From an uncultured Clostridia bacterium (GTDB lineage Bacteria > Bacillota > Clostridia > TANB77 > CAG-508): a stretch of 64,000 nucleotides of DNA. Where the stretch lies: the NCBI GenBank assembly GCA_934133165.1, contig CAKPAW010000001.1:310001-374000 (forward strand), in the 5' to 3' direction. The position numbers and the translations under genes were made by a program. The notes beneath the pieces were generated by a model that ran no database searches, was not told where the DNA came from, and saw only the letters and a list, made by a program, of their open reading frames with translations. Shown here piece by piece: positions 18,727 through 34,100 of the stretch. The stretch's first letter is position 1; each line of letters begins with the position of its first letter.

Positions 18727-19015
18727 GGACATTTGGGGACGGGTCAATTTTGTCTTTTACATAATTTTAAAAGATAATATAATAAAAACTATAAATTTTC
18801 AAAAAATGCTCGTTCAAGCTAAGTTACGCAGAAATTATAATCGAAATTTGTGGCACCCTTCCATTTGGAAAATGAACTCTTTCCACAAATTTCTTAATAA
18901 TTTCTAGCTTACTTACTTTCAATCCGCTTTTTTTCAAATTGATATGTTTTTATTTTAATATTGTCACGTTTTATGTTTTATGTAAAAGACAAAATTGACC
19001 CGTCCCCAAATGTCC
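18727..19015. repeat. Inverted-repeat element, copy B (opposite orientation)
   Basis: 289 bp, the reverse complement of copies A and C. Its ends GGACATTTGGGGACGGGTC and the matching right end are intact. It lies 6 bp upstream of the 93-nt leader and downstream of the 8,260-residue gene, between the two giant genes. Confidence 0.85.
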
Positions 19016-19020
19016 TGCAT

Positions 19021-19124
19021 AAAAAAGCGAGCCTAAGATTTTCTATCAAATGCAAATTTTAAGAAAATCTAAGGCTCGCCATATTTATCTAGTACAGAAA
19101 GTTCTCCTACAAGGAGAACTTTCC
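19021..19124 (-). ncRNA. Two-hairpin RNA-like module, copy 2
   Basis: Leftward, a perfect 12-bp hairpin (19097-19108 with 19112-19123) is followed by the linker CTGTACTAGATAAATATGG. A hairpin with 17 of 18 pairs (19027-19044 with 19062-19079) then runs straight into T6, a good intrinsic terminator. It is related to the module at 8053-8157. A small RNA ending in its own terminator would look like this. Expression is unknown. Confidence 0.45.
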
Positions 19125-19129
19125 TACTA

Positions 19130-19172
19130 TATAAAAAATATCAGTAGAGATGTTCCCTACTGATATTTTTAT
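19130..19172 (-). terminator. Terminator of the 8,260-residue giant gene
   Basis: Leftward, AAAAATATCAGTAG pairs with CTACTGATATTTTT across GGAACATCT-type loop bases, directly after the stop codon. Confidence 0.85.
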
Positions 19173-19173
19173 T

Positions 19174-22100
19174 TTAGAAGTTAATATATTTATTTGGATC
19201 TATGCTATTTCCTGAGCCTGAGTTATTACGTAATTCAAAGTGTAAGTGATGTCCTGTTGATGTTCCGTGGTTAGGGTCATCTTTTGCTCCACCTTCTAGT
19301 CCTACTACTTCTCCTTGTGTTACTGCTTGTCCTACTGCTACATCTATTTGTGATAAGTGTGCATAGAAACTATATATTGTTTCCCCATTTACAATATGTT
19401 TTATTTCTACGCAGTTACCATATCCGCTTTGTACTCCTGAATATGTTACTTCACCATCTGCTACTGCTAAGATATTTCCATGATGTGCTCCTACTATGTC
19501 TAGTCCACTATGTGTTTTTATTTCTCCTGTTATTGGGTGCACCCTTGTTCCATACTCTGATGTTATTACATAGCTTCCTTCTAATGGTAATATCATATTT
19601 TTTGCATTTGGATCTATCCATATAACTTTTTGTGCTTTTTTACCATAGTTTTCCTTTAATATATTTCTATCTAATTTATTTATTATACCATCTTCGTTTA
19701 AGTCATATTTTGCCATTTCTTCTTTGTTAGCATCTGTGATAGCTTCCCCATATTTATCATTTAATGCTACCATATCGTCTAATTCGATTTCTCCTGACTC
19801 TACTACGTCTCCGGCATAAATGTTTATATCTTTAAGTTCTATATCTTTTTCAAGTTTTATATCTGTTAGTCTGTATTCAAGGTATCCTGGTTTTGTAATT
19901 ACAATATCATATGTTCCTTTTTCTAATTCTATTTCATAGCTTCCGTCTGGATTTATCATAGTGTTTTCTAGTATTTCTCTTAGGTCTAATTCACTATTTT
20001 CTTCTCTTGTATCACTAGTATTATAAACTATAATTGTTGCTGATTGTTTTCCTTGATCTACTGCTTGTGTAATTATTTTTCCTGAAATTATATAACTATT
20101 TACTCTAGATATAGTTAATGTATATTCTTTTTCTTGGTAATCTTCTGCTGTTTTATCTAATCCATTTGATACAATAATGCTTATTGTGTTTATTCCGTCT
20201 TTTAATTCATAATCTTTATATTCATTTGTACCTATGGTTGCTGTATTTTCTCCTATTGATACGTATTCATCTAAGTAAGATAATGTAGCTTTTATATCAA
20301 CATTCTTTTTAATTCTTGCTATATCTATTGTATATTCTGTATCTGATGTTTTGTTTGCTTTTATTCCATCTACATATATATCTTTTAATGTTAATCTCTC
20401 TGGCTCTTTATATATGTTTACAATATATTCTTTTTCATTTCCTAAAACAGATATTACTTTTATTCTAACTGATTTTTCTTCTTCTTCGCCAATAATTATT
20501 GTATTTGTATTTTCTCCTCTTGTTGCTACATTTCCATCTATGCTAACTCTTGCAAGAAGGGCATTTGCTACTGCTTTTAAGTTAACTTTTGTAATATCTC
20601 TTTTAATTTCTATATTGTATGTTCCATCTTCGCTTGCTGAAACTTCTACATCATTTGCAAATAATTGTTTTAAACTTGCATCATCTAGTTTTTCGCTTTC
20701 TTTTACAATATATAGTTCATATTTTTGTTTATCTTTAGCTCCATTTACAACTTCTACTTCTACTTTTGTTGTATCTTCTTTTAAACTAATATTTCTTTGT
20801 ATATCTGGATTATTAAATACTGTTTCCCCATTTACATCTTTAATTTTTACCTTAGATGTCTCAGAATTGATTGTAGCTTTTACCATACTATTATCTAATT
20901 CAGGTTTAACAACTTTTATATAAATTCCGTCTGTATCTGGAGTTACAACTTCTCCATCTACTTCAATTGTTACTCTTAAGTCTTCTAATATAGTATTTTC
21001 ATCTACTTCATTTATTATTAGTTTATACGTTTTTTCTTGGTCAATTTCGCCTTCTAACATAGCTGTTACAACAATTTCTACTTCACCTTTTGTTATATCT
21101 AAGTCTTCATAAATATTAGAATTTACCTTTTTAGCATTTCCTTTTATAGATACATATTCTGTTGCTTTCTTAGAAATTGCTTTAATTGTAGCTAAAGTAG
21201 TTCCTTTTTTCACGTCAATTTTATATGTATTTTCGTCTACTTTTGTAGCAATTCTATCGTCTAAATAAACTTTGTCTAATCCTAGGTCGTTTTCTTGTTT
21301 ATGAATAATAATCTTATATGTTTTTCTTGTTCCATCCTGTGCTTTTACTGAAATTGTCTTTATTGTATCTCCGGTTTCTGCTAATATTGTTGTTTCTTCT
21401 ATTATTCCTTCTTGCTCTTCTCCTCCTAAAGATACTTTTGCTAATATATCATCTAATACTACTTTAATTTTTGCTGTTTCTTCACTTGCTTTTACTGTTG
21501 TTTCATAGTTTCCTTCTGCATTTTCTATTATATGTTTTCCATTTATTTCTACCCATGAAACCTTAGTATTATTTGATATTCTTACAAACATTATGTTGTA
21601 AGTTTTAATAGCAATTCCATCTTGTGCTGTTATTACTATTGGAACTGTTATAGAATTATTTTCTAAGTCTAACTCTATAATTCTTGTTACATCATAAGAA
21701 TCTGATGTTTCATCTCCAATTCTAATACTTGCAAATTCATTTTCAGATACTACTCTAATTTTAGAATTTTCTTTTATCTTTTCTATTGATATTTTACAAG
21801 TAGGAACTGTCTCAGTGTCTTCAAATTTGCCTATAATGTCTACACCATCTACATATATATGCTCAGCATTTGCATTATTAGATTTTTTCTTAACAATAAT
21901 TGTATATTCTTGTTTTCTTCCTGTTTCTGCAGTTGCTTCAAATTTAATTGTTTCTTCTTCTTTTCCTGCCATATCTATATTTTCAATAGATAATATTCCT
22001 GTTCCTGTAACATCTGCTGTAGATAATTCTGTATATATACTATTTGCTTCTACTACTAATGTTACTTTTTCAACATTTGAATCTACATATTCTGTATATG

Positions 22101-25100
22101 TTTTTGTTTCTGAATTATAGTTTGTTACTAATTTATCTACATTTTTGATAGATTTAATTCCTACGTCGTCAGAAACTAATTTAATTTCTAATTCTTTTGT
22201 TTGAACTGGTGTATTTGAATCTTGTGCTTTTACATTAACATTTAATGTAATTGTTCTATTTCCATCTTTAAATTCTAATGTAGATTTTCCTATATTAGTA
22301 AACCATTCTGTACCTTCTCCTATTTGTACTTGTGCATTTTTATTTGTTGTTATAACTTCAATTAGAGCATTTTGCACATCTTTATTGTTATCATATAATA
22401 CAGCATTATATTTTCCATCTATTTCTTCTATTAAAGTATTATTTACCTTCAAAGTTTTTATTGATGCATCTGTAGATTTTTTAACAATTCTTACATAGTA
22501 AGTTTCTGTATTTCCATTTTCTGCTTTTACTACTACTTCTATTGTATTTTCCTCATTTGGAGTATCTACTATTTGTGATAAAGTTTGTTTTGATGTATTA
22601 CCTAATATTTCTATTTGTGCATTTTCTGATGATGTAACTACTGTTAATGTTGCCTCTTCTAAAGCTCTTTCTATATATTTTGTATATGTATTAGTTACAT
22701 TATCATATTCATCTGGTGTTTCATTATTTACAGTAATAGTACAACCTGTATCATCAGATTTTTTCTCTATTTGTAATTCATATTCATTATAAGTTACTCC
22801 ATCTTGTGCTGTTACTCTTATTTTTATTGTAGTAGTTTTTTCTTCATTAAGACTAATATTTTCTTCTATACTACCTACTCCAGAAATTGTTGTTCCTACA
22901 ATTTCAACTGTTGCATATTTATTTGTAGCTTTTGCATAAATTTTTGTATTTTTTGCTTCCATTGTTGCCTCTACATAATAATTTGTTGATAAGTTAATTG
23001 CATCAGCACCATTTACTTGTAACAATTCTAATTCTGCTTCATGTGATTTTTCTTTAATTATTACTGTATATGTTTTTATATTTGTCTCATCTAATGGATC
23101 TTGTAATTGTACTAATACTATTTCATCTTTTCCTTCTGTAATAGGAACTACAAGAGTATGAATAGCATTTGCACTAGGAGTACTAAAGCTTGAATCTTTT
23201 TCTAATTTTGTACTTACTAATGCTATTTCATTTGTAGGTATAATTTCTAGACTTACTTCAGATTTTCCAGAATCTATAAATGCCATATAAGTATTATCTT
23301 CTATTGTACATTCTTTTCCATCTGCTTTTATACTACTAATACTTAAATCTGTTACTTTTATTATTGTTACCTTATATTGTTTTTCTTCCCCATTTTCTGC
23401 CTTTACTGTAATTGTTACAACTGTTTCATTTTCATGTGTATCAATATTTTGAGTAACTTTATTTGTATCTGTATAAATTCCATCATCTACTTTTAATGTT
23501 GCATATTCACTGTTAGCTATTGATGTTAATTCTATTGTATCTAATGTATTTGGAATTTGTACTTTGTAGTTTTCTTCGTCTATTTTATTTATGTTTTCCT
23601 CTTCTATTCCTTTTACTTGTATTTCTTTAAGTGTATTGTCTTTAGAGTATCTTTCTAGTATTAATGTATAGTTTTGTTGTGTTCCATCTTGTGCTATTAC
23701 TTCAATATTTAATGTTGTTGAATTTTGAATTATATCAATATTCTTGTCTGCTTTAGCATATTGTGGTAAATCTCCAGCTATAGAAACTGTTGCTAGACTG
23801 TCTCTTGTAATTGCTGATATTTTAACACTTTCATTATTACCTATTTTAATAGTTGCCTTACCATTTTCGTCAAAGTCCGCTGTTTTCATTATAGTTTCAT
23901 CATTATCATCTTGCATTGTTATATTAACTTGTACTTCTGTTTCATTTGGTAATTTATTTACTACTAATGTATATTCTTTATATGTTCCATCTTCTGCTAC
24001 TATTGTTATTGGTATGTTATTTATAATATCAGGAATTGAAACTTCTGCCTCTTGTTTTTCATAAGTTTCTTCTAATCTATTAATGCTTACTGTTGATAAA
24101 CTATTGCTTGCTATTGCTTTTACATTTATAGATTCAGTAACAAATTTTTCAGCTGTATAATAATATTTTCCATCTTCTTCATTCTTGCTTATTACATTTC
24201 CATTTACTATTAATGTTGCAAGACTAGCATCGTCTGATTCATTTGATACAACTAATGTATAAATTTCCTCAGTTCCATCTTGTGCTGTTACTTTTATTGT
24301 TACAATTTCTTCTTCTGACTTTTTAGTAATTATTCCGCTTGTTGTTCCTGTCGCTTCTTTATTGTCATTTATTTGAATTTTAGCTTTTGGATCTTCTGGT
24401 ATTACATATAATTCAAAACTTGTGTCTAATTTATTTATTCTAGCTTCATATTTATTTGTTGGAACTGCATTTGCTTCTTTTGCATTAACCTTTACACTTA
24501 GTAATTTCACATTATCTGGTAAAGAATTTACTATTAATTTATATTGTTTTTCTTTTCCATCTTCTGATGTAATTGTTATATAAACTATTATAGATTTTCC
24601 TGTCATTTCTACATCTTTATATGTTGCTGAAACTTCTGCTACTTCTGTATTTATTGCAACTGTAGCTTTTAAGTCTTGTGCTATAGCACCAATATTTACC
24701 TTGTCTGTAGCATGATCTAATGTATATTCATAAGTATTTTCTTGAGTAGTACTTAATGTAGCTTCTTTTCCATCTACTGTTACTTTTTCTATATTATTAT
24801 TATTACTTTGAGAATTGATATTTAATGTATATTCTTCTACATCTCCATTTTGAGCTTGAACTTTAACCATAATTATAGTTTTCTTTCCTGTAATTTGAAT
24901 TTCTTCAGTTGAAGAATTTCTTACATATTCTTTTCCATTTATACTTACGTTTGCATAAGCATTATTTGTTATTGCATTTACATCTATTTTTTCATATTCT
25001 TCTGAAATGCTTACTTCATAAGTATTTGTTCCTACAATTTTTACTGCTTCTTTTGTAAATTCTTTATTTCCTATAGATACCATTTTTAAAGTATTATCTG

Positions 25101-28100
25101 AAGATGGTATTTTTATATTTAATGTATAGTCTTTCTTATTGTTACTGTCCTCTGGGTCAATTACACTAATTATATATTTTGTATCTCCATTTACTTCTAA
25201 TGTTCTAGTTGATGTATATACTTCTTCTTCATTGTTTCCAATTTTTACCAAGTCACTCTTATCTACTGTTATTGCTTTTACAACTACATCTTTTGTATTT
25301 TCAGGTACATACATTTCATACACACTTCCTATAGGTGTTAATATTGTTCCATTTACTGAAAGTGAGAATAATTCAAGTCCTTCTGATACACTTCTTTCTA
25401 TTATTAGTGAATATTCTTTTTCTTTTCCATTAGCTGTAACAAATATTTTTACTATTGTTTGCATTTTATCTGTAGTAATATTTCTTGTTGTTGTATGTGT
25501 ATCTATTCCTAAATCATTAATTTGTATTGTAGATAATTCATTTACTGTTGTAGCTGTTACTTTTGCTAATTTAGTACCATAATCAACAATTATTTTATAA
25601 GTATTTTCATCTACTTTTACAGCATCTATATCATTTACTTTTACTGTTTCTAAGTTATAAGAATCATCAACTTTTATATTTAATGTATATTCTCTAACTA
25701 TAGTACTATCATTTGCATCCATTACTTTAATTTTATAATAAGAATCACCTGTAATTTCTAAATCTTTAGTTACACTATGTGCTTTAGCTTCCCCATCAGC
25801 TATACCTACTAAATCTTCTTCATTTGTAGTAATTGCTTCTACATTTATAGATGTAATATCATAGTCTACTGTTACATTATAAACATCTGACTCATTTTCA
25901 ATAACTTCCCCATTTACTATTACTGCAAATAGGTCTAAATTACTATCTACTGGTTTTCTTTCAACTATTAAAGTGTATTCTTTTTCTTGCTTATCTGACC
26001 TTACAACTATTGTAATTATTGTCTTATCTTCTTTAGTTTCAACTTCTTTAGTTGTTATATTTACTTCTTCTCCTAAGCTGTTAATTTCTACTTTTGAATC
26101 TTTTACTAAAGTTTTTGCTACTATTGTAGATACATCTGGATAAGTATAAGTAGTTGTTTGTGTTTCTCCTTCTCCTTCTGTAGTAACAGTTGGCTCTACT
26201 AAGAACTTATATGTATTATTTGTTAATTTAGTTGCTTCTTTTCCATTTACAGTTACCTGATCTAATTCTAATGTTAAATCAACTTTTAAAGTTAATTCAT
26301 ATTGTTTTTTATTAGCACTATTTTTAGCATCAATTACTTCTATTACATATTTTGTTTCTGTAGCATTAAAGTCTACTTTTCTTGTTGTAATATTAGTTTC
26401 TGCTTCAAATCCTACAATTCTAACTAAGTTAGTTTCATCTATTGTTGTAGCTTTTATTTCTACATTCTTATTATCTTTACTTACATAAGCTTCATATTTA
26501 TCGTCTACTGGCATTATAACTTTTCCATCTACAACTACTGCAAATAATCCTAAATTGCTTTCTTCCTCTATTTTTTCAATTATTAATGTATATTCTCTTT
26601 CTAGTTCTTTTGCAGTTACATAGATTTTTACTATTGTTTGATTTCCTATTGTTGCTATTGTTTTTGTAGTTATTCCTTCTTCTTCTCCTAAGTTATTTAA
26701 TTGTACTTTTGCTAAAGGATATACTGATGTTGCACTTACTTTTGAGTTATTAATGTCTTTATTTACTATAATTTTGAATGTATCTCTTGCTATTTTTTCT
26801 GCTTCAATATCATTTACTGTCACTTTATCTAATTGTGTTAAAGCATCTTCTTTGTATATAGTTAATCTATATTGTACTGAGTTTCCATTTTCAGCTACTA
26901 CTTCAATAGGTATAACTCTCTTTATTTTGTCTTCCATACTTATTGTTCTTGTTGATTGTTTTTGCTCTAATGTACTATTGTTAATACCTACTTTTGCTAA
27001 ATCATGTGAAGTTACTGCTGTTATTTCTGGTTTTAGTACATCATCTTGTATTACTATTTCATAATCATTTGTTCCAACTACAGTTGCTTCTATTCCGTCT
27101 ATTGTTAATTTTTTTAATGTTGTATTGTTTGATGTAACATTTATAATTAGCACATAATCAACTGTTTTATCATTTGTTGTTTTTACTCTTATTTTTACTA
27201 ATTTAGGATTTGTGTCTAAATTAATATCTTCCAATAACACACCATTTTCTGAATATGTTTTTCCTGTATCTATACTTATTGAATCTGTTTTATCTTTTGT
27301 TGTTATTTTTATTGTTCCACTTCCATCTAAATTAGGTGATACTGAAATTGAATATTTATTTTCTCCTGTCATTTTAGCTTCTATACCATTTACAAATATA
27401 GATTCAATTCTTTGTTCATCAAGTGGTTGTACTACTCTTAGTGCAGTAGCTGTAGCTCCTGTTAGTTTATCTGTTGCTGTAATTGTTGCCTCTCCCATAT
27501 CTTCTGCTGTAACAACTCCGTTTTCTACTGTTACTACTTCATCATTACTTGATTTCCAATCATAATCTGTTAATTTTCTTTCTATCTTACCAAATACATT
27601 GAATATATTTGCATTTATAGTTACTTTTTCTTCTTCTGGTTGCTGCATTGTTTTTGCTTCTGGTAAAATAGTGAATTTTCTATCTCCAACTAATGTAAAT
27701 GCATAACTGTCTTCAGATAAGCTATTTCCTAATTGTCCATATTCATTTGATCCTGCTGAATATACATATCCATTTGTGTCTATTACATAGTTATTTCTGT
27801 ATCCTGCACCTATTGCAAAATATTTAGTATCTACTCTGTCTACTAATTGTAAATCAATACTATTTCCTTTTATGCCTATACCTGCTTGTCCATATTCATT
27901 TGAGCCATATGTATATATATTTCCTTCTTTGTCTAATAATATTGTACTATCACTTTGTGTGCTTATATCTACTATATCTTTTGCTCCTATATCTTGTACT
28001 TTTGTAGATATAGTAGTAGATGTGTAGTTTGTTACTTTTTGTACACTATTATCTGTTTTTAATACTAGAATTGCATCTTGTATACAATTTACTTTTACAG

Positions 28101-31100
28101 CATTTTCTATTCCATCTACTAAATGTGGTAATACATAATTTGTTTCTTCGTTTTTGCCAAATACATAGACTTTTCCTTCAGCATCAATTATTGCTGTGCT
28201 ATTTTTATTTGCATTTATAGCTATAACTTTATTAGATACATTATTTATTTTTTTAGGTATTGTTATTGTGTTTGTATCTCTATTTCCTAATTGTCCATAA
28301 TTATTTAAGCCCCAAGTATAAACATTACCAAGTTTATCTAATGCTATTACATGATTTTCACCTGCCATAACGTCTACTACATCTGTTATTTCTTGTACTT
28401 GTATTGGTTTTTTAGCAGATTGTCTATTTCCTTGTCCTAATACACCATAAGTATTGTCTCCCCATGCCCATACAGTTCCATCTTCTCTTAATGCTATTGT
28501 AAAATCTTTTCCTGTTGTAACCTTTTTATAAGAAGAAAGAATATTAGTTTCACTAGGGATATTTATTGGTAATAATTTATCATTTCCTAATTGTCCATCT
28601 GAGTTATAACCAAAACTCCAAATGCTTCCATCTGCTTTTAATACTGTAGCAAAGTTTTTTCCTCCTGAAACTTGAGGTGCATTTTTTTGATTTTCTCCTA
28701 CTACTCTTACTATAACTACACTTTCTTTTCCTGTGTCTTTTTGTATTACTTTTGCCCAAGTTGTTCCTACTTTAATTCCATTTACAACTCCTGTTTCACT
28801 TATAGTTGCTATACTTGAATTTGTAGTACTATATTCAAAATTATTGTATATTTCGTCTTCTTTATAAACATTAAATAAATATTTAGGTGTTACATTTATT
28901 TTCTTTTCACTTCCAATATTTAATGTTATTTCTTGATCATTTACATATGAATAGTCATTTCCTATTTTTACAGGAATTCTACTATTTGTCATTGTTTTAA
29001 CATTTTGAAGTCCGTGATAGTAATCTCCCCATCCATATACATCACCATTATATTTGATTGCAACATTATATGTATTTCCTGTTGATATTGTCATAAAGTC
29101 ACTTACTGCTGTTACTTTTGCAAATATATTTTTATTTTCGTTTGTTCCAATTCCTAATTCACCTTGTTCATTTGCACCTGTTGAATAAATGCTTCTATTT
29201 GCATTTAATAATAGTGTTTGTCCTTTTCCTGCTGAAGCTTTCATTATACTATTAATATCTTTAAGTTTTGTTGGAACTGTAACATTTTCATTATTACCTG
29301 TTCCTAATTGTCCTTTGTTGTTTAATCCAAATGTATATACTTCTCCTTTAATAGTTACAAGTACACTATGGTTATCTCCCGCAGAAATTTGACCTATTAA
29401 ATCACTTAATTTAATTTCTTCAAATGTATTAGATTTTCCCTCTTTCTTTCCTGTTTGTCCATAAGCATTTAAACCTGTTGTTAATACTTTTCCGTTTGTT
29501 GTTAATAATAGTGAATGATTTTTTCCTAAAGATATATCTAATACACTATTTATGTATGGTAATAATGTTGGTTTTGTTACTTTTTCATATGTTCTTATTC
29601 CTAATTCACCATTGTTATTTAATCCCCATACATACACATATCCATCATTTGTTAATGCCATGCTTTGGTCATTATTAGCTGCTATTTTCTTAATACCTGT
29701 TAAACCTAGTTTTACTGGTACTCTTGCTGTTATAGTTCCTAATGCATTATTTGAATTAGCACCCCATCCCCATACATTTCCTTCTGAATCTAATGCTAGA
29801 TTATGAGTATTTCCTACTGCAATTTGTTTTATTATTGTTCCTTCTGGGAATTTTACCTTTATTGGCATATCTGAAGATGTTGTTGTTCCATCTCCAAGTT
29901 CATAACTAAAATTTATTCCATAGCTCCATACTGTTCCATCAGCTTTTAATATAACTGTATGTGAACCAGCTGTTAATGCCATTGGCTCTATTTCTACTCC
30001 ATCTGGTAATACTGTTACTTGTGCTATTGATGAATAATTTGTTTCTTCTTTTGTTACTACTATTGTTGTAAAACCTTCTTTATTTGCTGTTACTTCTCCT
30101 TTTGCATCTACTGATGCAATTTTACTATTTCCTGATGTATATTTACTTGAAGTTGTATCTTCTACATTTTTTAATACATTAAATGTTTTGTTGCTTACTT
30201 CTATCATATGTTTTTCACCAACATGTAATACAATATTGTTAGTATCTAATGCAACTTCTTCTCTTCCTACTAATGTAGGTGTAGCTGTTGTAGTATACAA
30301 TTTGTTTCCTATAGTTCCATAAGTTCCTAGTCCCCATGCATATACAAATCCTTCATTATCTATATATGCTCCGTTTTCTACTCCCGCTTCTATTGCTAGA
30401 GCATTAATTTGTTTATTTTGTTTAGGTAATACTTGGTTTGTTTCTTGAGTTGTTGTTAATTTATAGTTTGCATTTGAACCCCAAATATATGTAGTTCCAT
30501 CTTGTAATAAAGCCATTGAGAATTCTTTTCCTGCTTTAACTTCTTTAATATTTTCTAAATCTTTACTTCCATCGGCATTCTTAATAAGCGTAGGAACATC
30601 TACATTTTTTGTATTTCCTATACCTAATTCACCTTTTGAATTATCTCCAAAAGAATATGCTTTTTGGTCATTTCTTAATAATAATGTATGTGTATAGCTT
30701 TCAGAAACTCTAATTACACTATTTGCTTCTAGTTTAGAAGCATCTTTTATTTTATAAACTTTTCCGTCTTGGCTTACTGCATAATTTTCAGAAATATCTA
30801 TTATATTAGCTAATGTTTGTATTTTTCTTGCTGTTCTTGAATATCCATTACCCCATACCCAAACATTTCCTTCTATATCTAGTGCTACTGTTTTTTGTAT
30901 TCCTGCAGATACTTTTACTATATTACTTAAAGTAATACCATCTTCTCTTATTACTTGAATTGGTAATACTCTTTCAGATGTAGTTCCATCTCCTAGTTGT
31001 CCATATGAGTTACTTCCAAAACTCCATACTGTTCCGTCGTTTTTAACTGCAACAGTATAATTGTTTCCAACAGATATATCTATAATGTTTTCTAAACTTG

Positions 31101-34100
31101 CTACTTGTATAGGTGTTGCTGAAGAATTTCTATTACCTGTTCCTAGTTGTCCATTGCTATTATTTCCCCATGTCCATACTGTTCCATCTGCTTTTAATGT
31201 TGCCATATGTGTATTTGAAGACTCAACTTCTGGTACAGCTATTTTTCCATCAGGTACTACATTTACAAATATAGTTATAGTCTTATTAGTAATTGTATGT
31301 CTTACTAAAATTTCTGCTTTTCCTATTTGTTTTCCTGTTATTGTTCCGTCTTTAGTAACTTCAGCTACACTTTCATTTAAAGATTTATATTCTAAGTTTT
31401 CAGTATCTACAACATCATTTATTAAATTAAACTTATTATTTAATGATGCTTTTATTTGTTTTTGTTTATTAACTTCTACATTAGTTACGTTTTCATCAAC
31501 AAATATATATGTTCCCCCAATTACTTCATACTTGTTTTTGTTTGCTAATGTTGAATTACCTAATTCTCCATAAGAATTTAGTCCTGTTGTATAAACAAAA
31601 CCTAATTTATCTGAAATTACAGAATGATAAGAATTACTACTTACTAGTTTATTATTTTCTATTCCTATTGCCTTTGTAGGTACTGCTATTTTTTGCTCAT
31701 AATTTCCAATACCTAATTGTCCATATGAGTTATATCCACAAGAATAAACATTTCCTTCTTTTGTTGTTAATAATACTGTATCTCCACCTGTCGCTATTTC
31801 TACTACATTCTCTACTGGAATTTTTACAATTCCACTTAATGATGAATATATTCCTTGTCCTAATTGTCCATATCTATTATATCCCCATCCATATACATCA
31901 CCTTTTGATGTTAATACTACATAATAATTATCTGCTGATGCAATTTGTACTACATTTGAAAGTCCTACAACTTTACTTGGATTTTCACTTAAGTACCAAA
32001 CTGTTCCATCTTCTGATAAAATTAATTTTTTAGTTGCTTGAATTGCTTTTCCATAGAAATTTACTTTTTGAGGTTTATTTGTATAACCTTGTCCCCAAAT
32101 ATAAATTTCTCCATTTTCGTTTATTGCAATACTTGTTTTGTCTGTTATATGTACCTTTTTAATATCAGTTAATCCTTCTATTTTTGTAGGCACATTTTTA
32201 TCTTCTGTTGTTCCATCTCCTAGGTTTCCATATCCATTATATCCCCATGAATATACATCCCCATTTGAATCTACTGCTAAGTTATAATAATAACCTGCTG
32301 CTATATCAACTATATTTTCTTTTTCTATTTGAACTGGCATAGTTACTTTTGTAGAGTTATTTTTTCCATTTCCTATTTCACCTTTGCTGTTATCTCCCCA
32401 TGCCCAAATTGTTCCGTTTTGTTTTAAAGCTAAAGAATGTGTATAACCTGTTGCAACTTTTTCTGCCACTTTGTTATTTTCTGGAATTACATCTATAGTA
32501 ACTCTGTTTTCGTTTCCTCCTGATTTTGAAGATACTATTATATATGCTCTTCCTATTGTATTTGCAGTTACTTTTCCTGTATTTTCATCAACTGTTGCAA
32601 TATCTTCATTTAAACTCTTATATGTAAATCCGTTATTTTCAGCTTTATCATAGTATAAATTAAATCCATAAGTTGTTAATGGTTTTATTTGATAATTTGG
32701 ATCTGATAATTTTAATACTACTTCTCTTTCTTCTAATGTTACATATGGTGTAGAAATACTTTCAATTTTACTTAAGTTTGTTAATGAACCATTTCCTAAT
32801 TCACCATAACCATTATATCCAACACTCCATACAGTTCCATCATTTTTTGCTATTTCTGTATTATATATTCCTCCAGAAACAAGCATTACATCTGTAAAAT
32901 CATTTCCTTGTTTATCTTTCATATATGTTGCAACTGTTTGGTTTGATGTATTTTGAACACCTAATTGCTTATAGTTATTTACTCCCCATGCAACAACTTT
33001 TTCTTCTGAAGTTATTGCATATCCTGTTTGATATCCTGCTTTTATAGATGTTACATTTTGTAATACTCCTGTTTGAGTTTTTATTTGTGCTGGTATTGAA
33101 CCAGATACATTTGTTAAGCAATTTCCTACATTATTTCCAAATCCCCATACTGTTCCGTCTTTTAATAATGCAAGTGTATTTTCATTTTCTCCTGCTGATA
33201 TTTCAAGTACATTTATTAATAAAGCATTTCTTGTGAATTTTGTTCTTGTTGTAGTTGTTCCATCTCCTAATTCTCCATATCTATTGTATCCTGTCACAAA
33301 TACATTATTTTCGTTATTTATAGCATAACTTGAATATTTTCCAGCCTCTATTTTTATAATATTATTTAATGATTGAACCTGAACAGGTAATATACTGTTA
33401 GTACTATTTCCAATACCTAATTGTCCATAGTTATTTATTCCCCATGCATATACTTGTCCATCTTTATCTAGTGCTAGTGAGAAGTTTCTTCCTGCAGATA
33501 CTGCTACTATATTGTTTAATGTGCCTTTTCCATCTGGTGATTTTACTTGTATTTTTGTATAAGATGTATTTCTTGTTCCATTTCCTAATTGTCCATAACT
33601 ATTTGAACCCCAAGCCCATACATTACCTTCGGCATCTACTGCAAGAGCATGATTTTCTCCTAAAGAAATTTGAACTATATTATTAATTCCTGTGTATGTT
33701 GGTAGAATTTTATTTGCTGTATCTCCTGTTCCTAATTGTCCATAATTATTTTGTCCATAACTCCAAACTTCACCATTAGCTTTTAATGTTAATGTTGAAT
33801 ATTGTCTACTTTCTATTTGAGGAAATGTTAAGTCTTCGTCTCCTAAAACATATACATCTACTGAAGATTTTTCTCCTGAATTTTTGTCTTCTACATATAA
33901 TTGTGTTTTTCCCTTCTTTACAGATGTTATTTGTTGTAAGGCATTATCAACTACTGCAATAGATTCATTTTTTACTGTAAATTCATAATTTGCTTCTTCT
34001 TTATTTCTATTTAATAAATTAAATCCTAGAATTACACTAGTTGGAATATTTACTTTATTTCCTATTCCTTTTATTTTTATTGGAGATTCATTAAACATTA

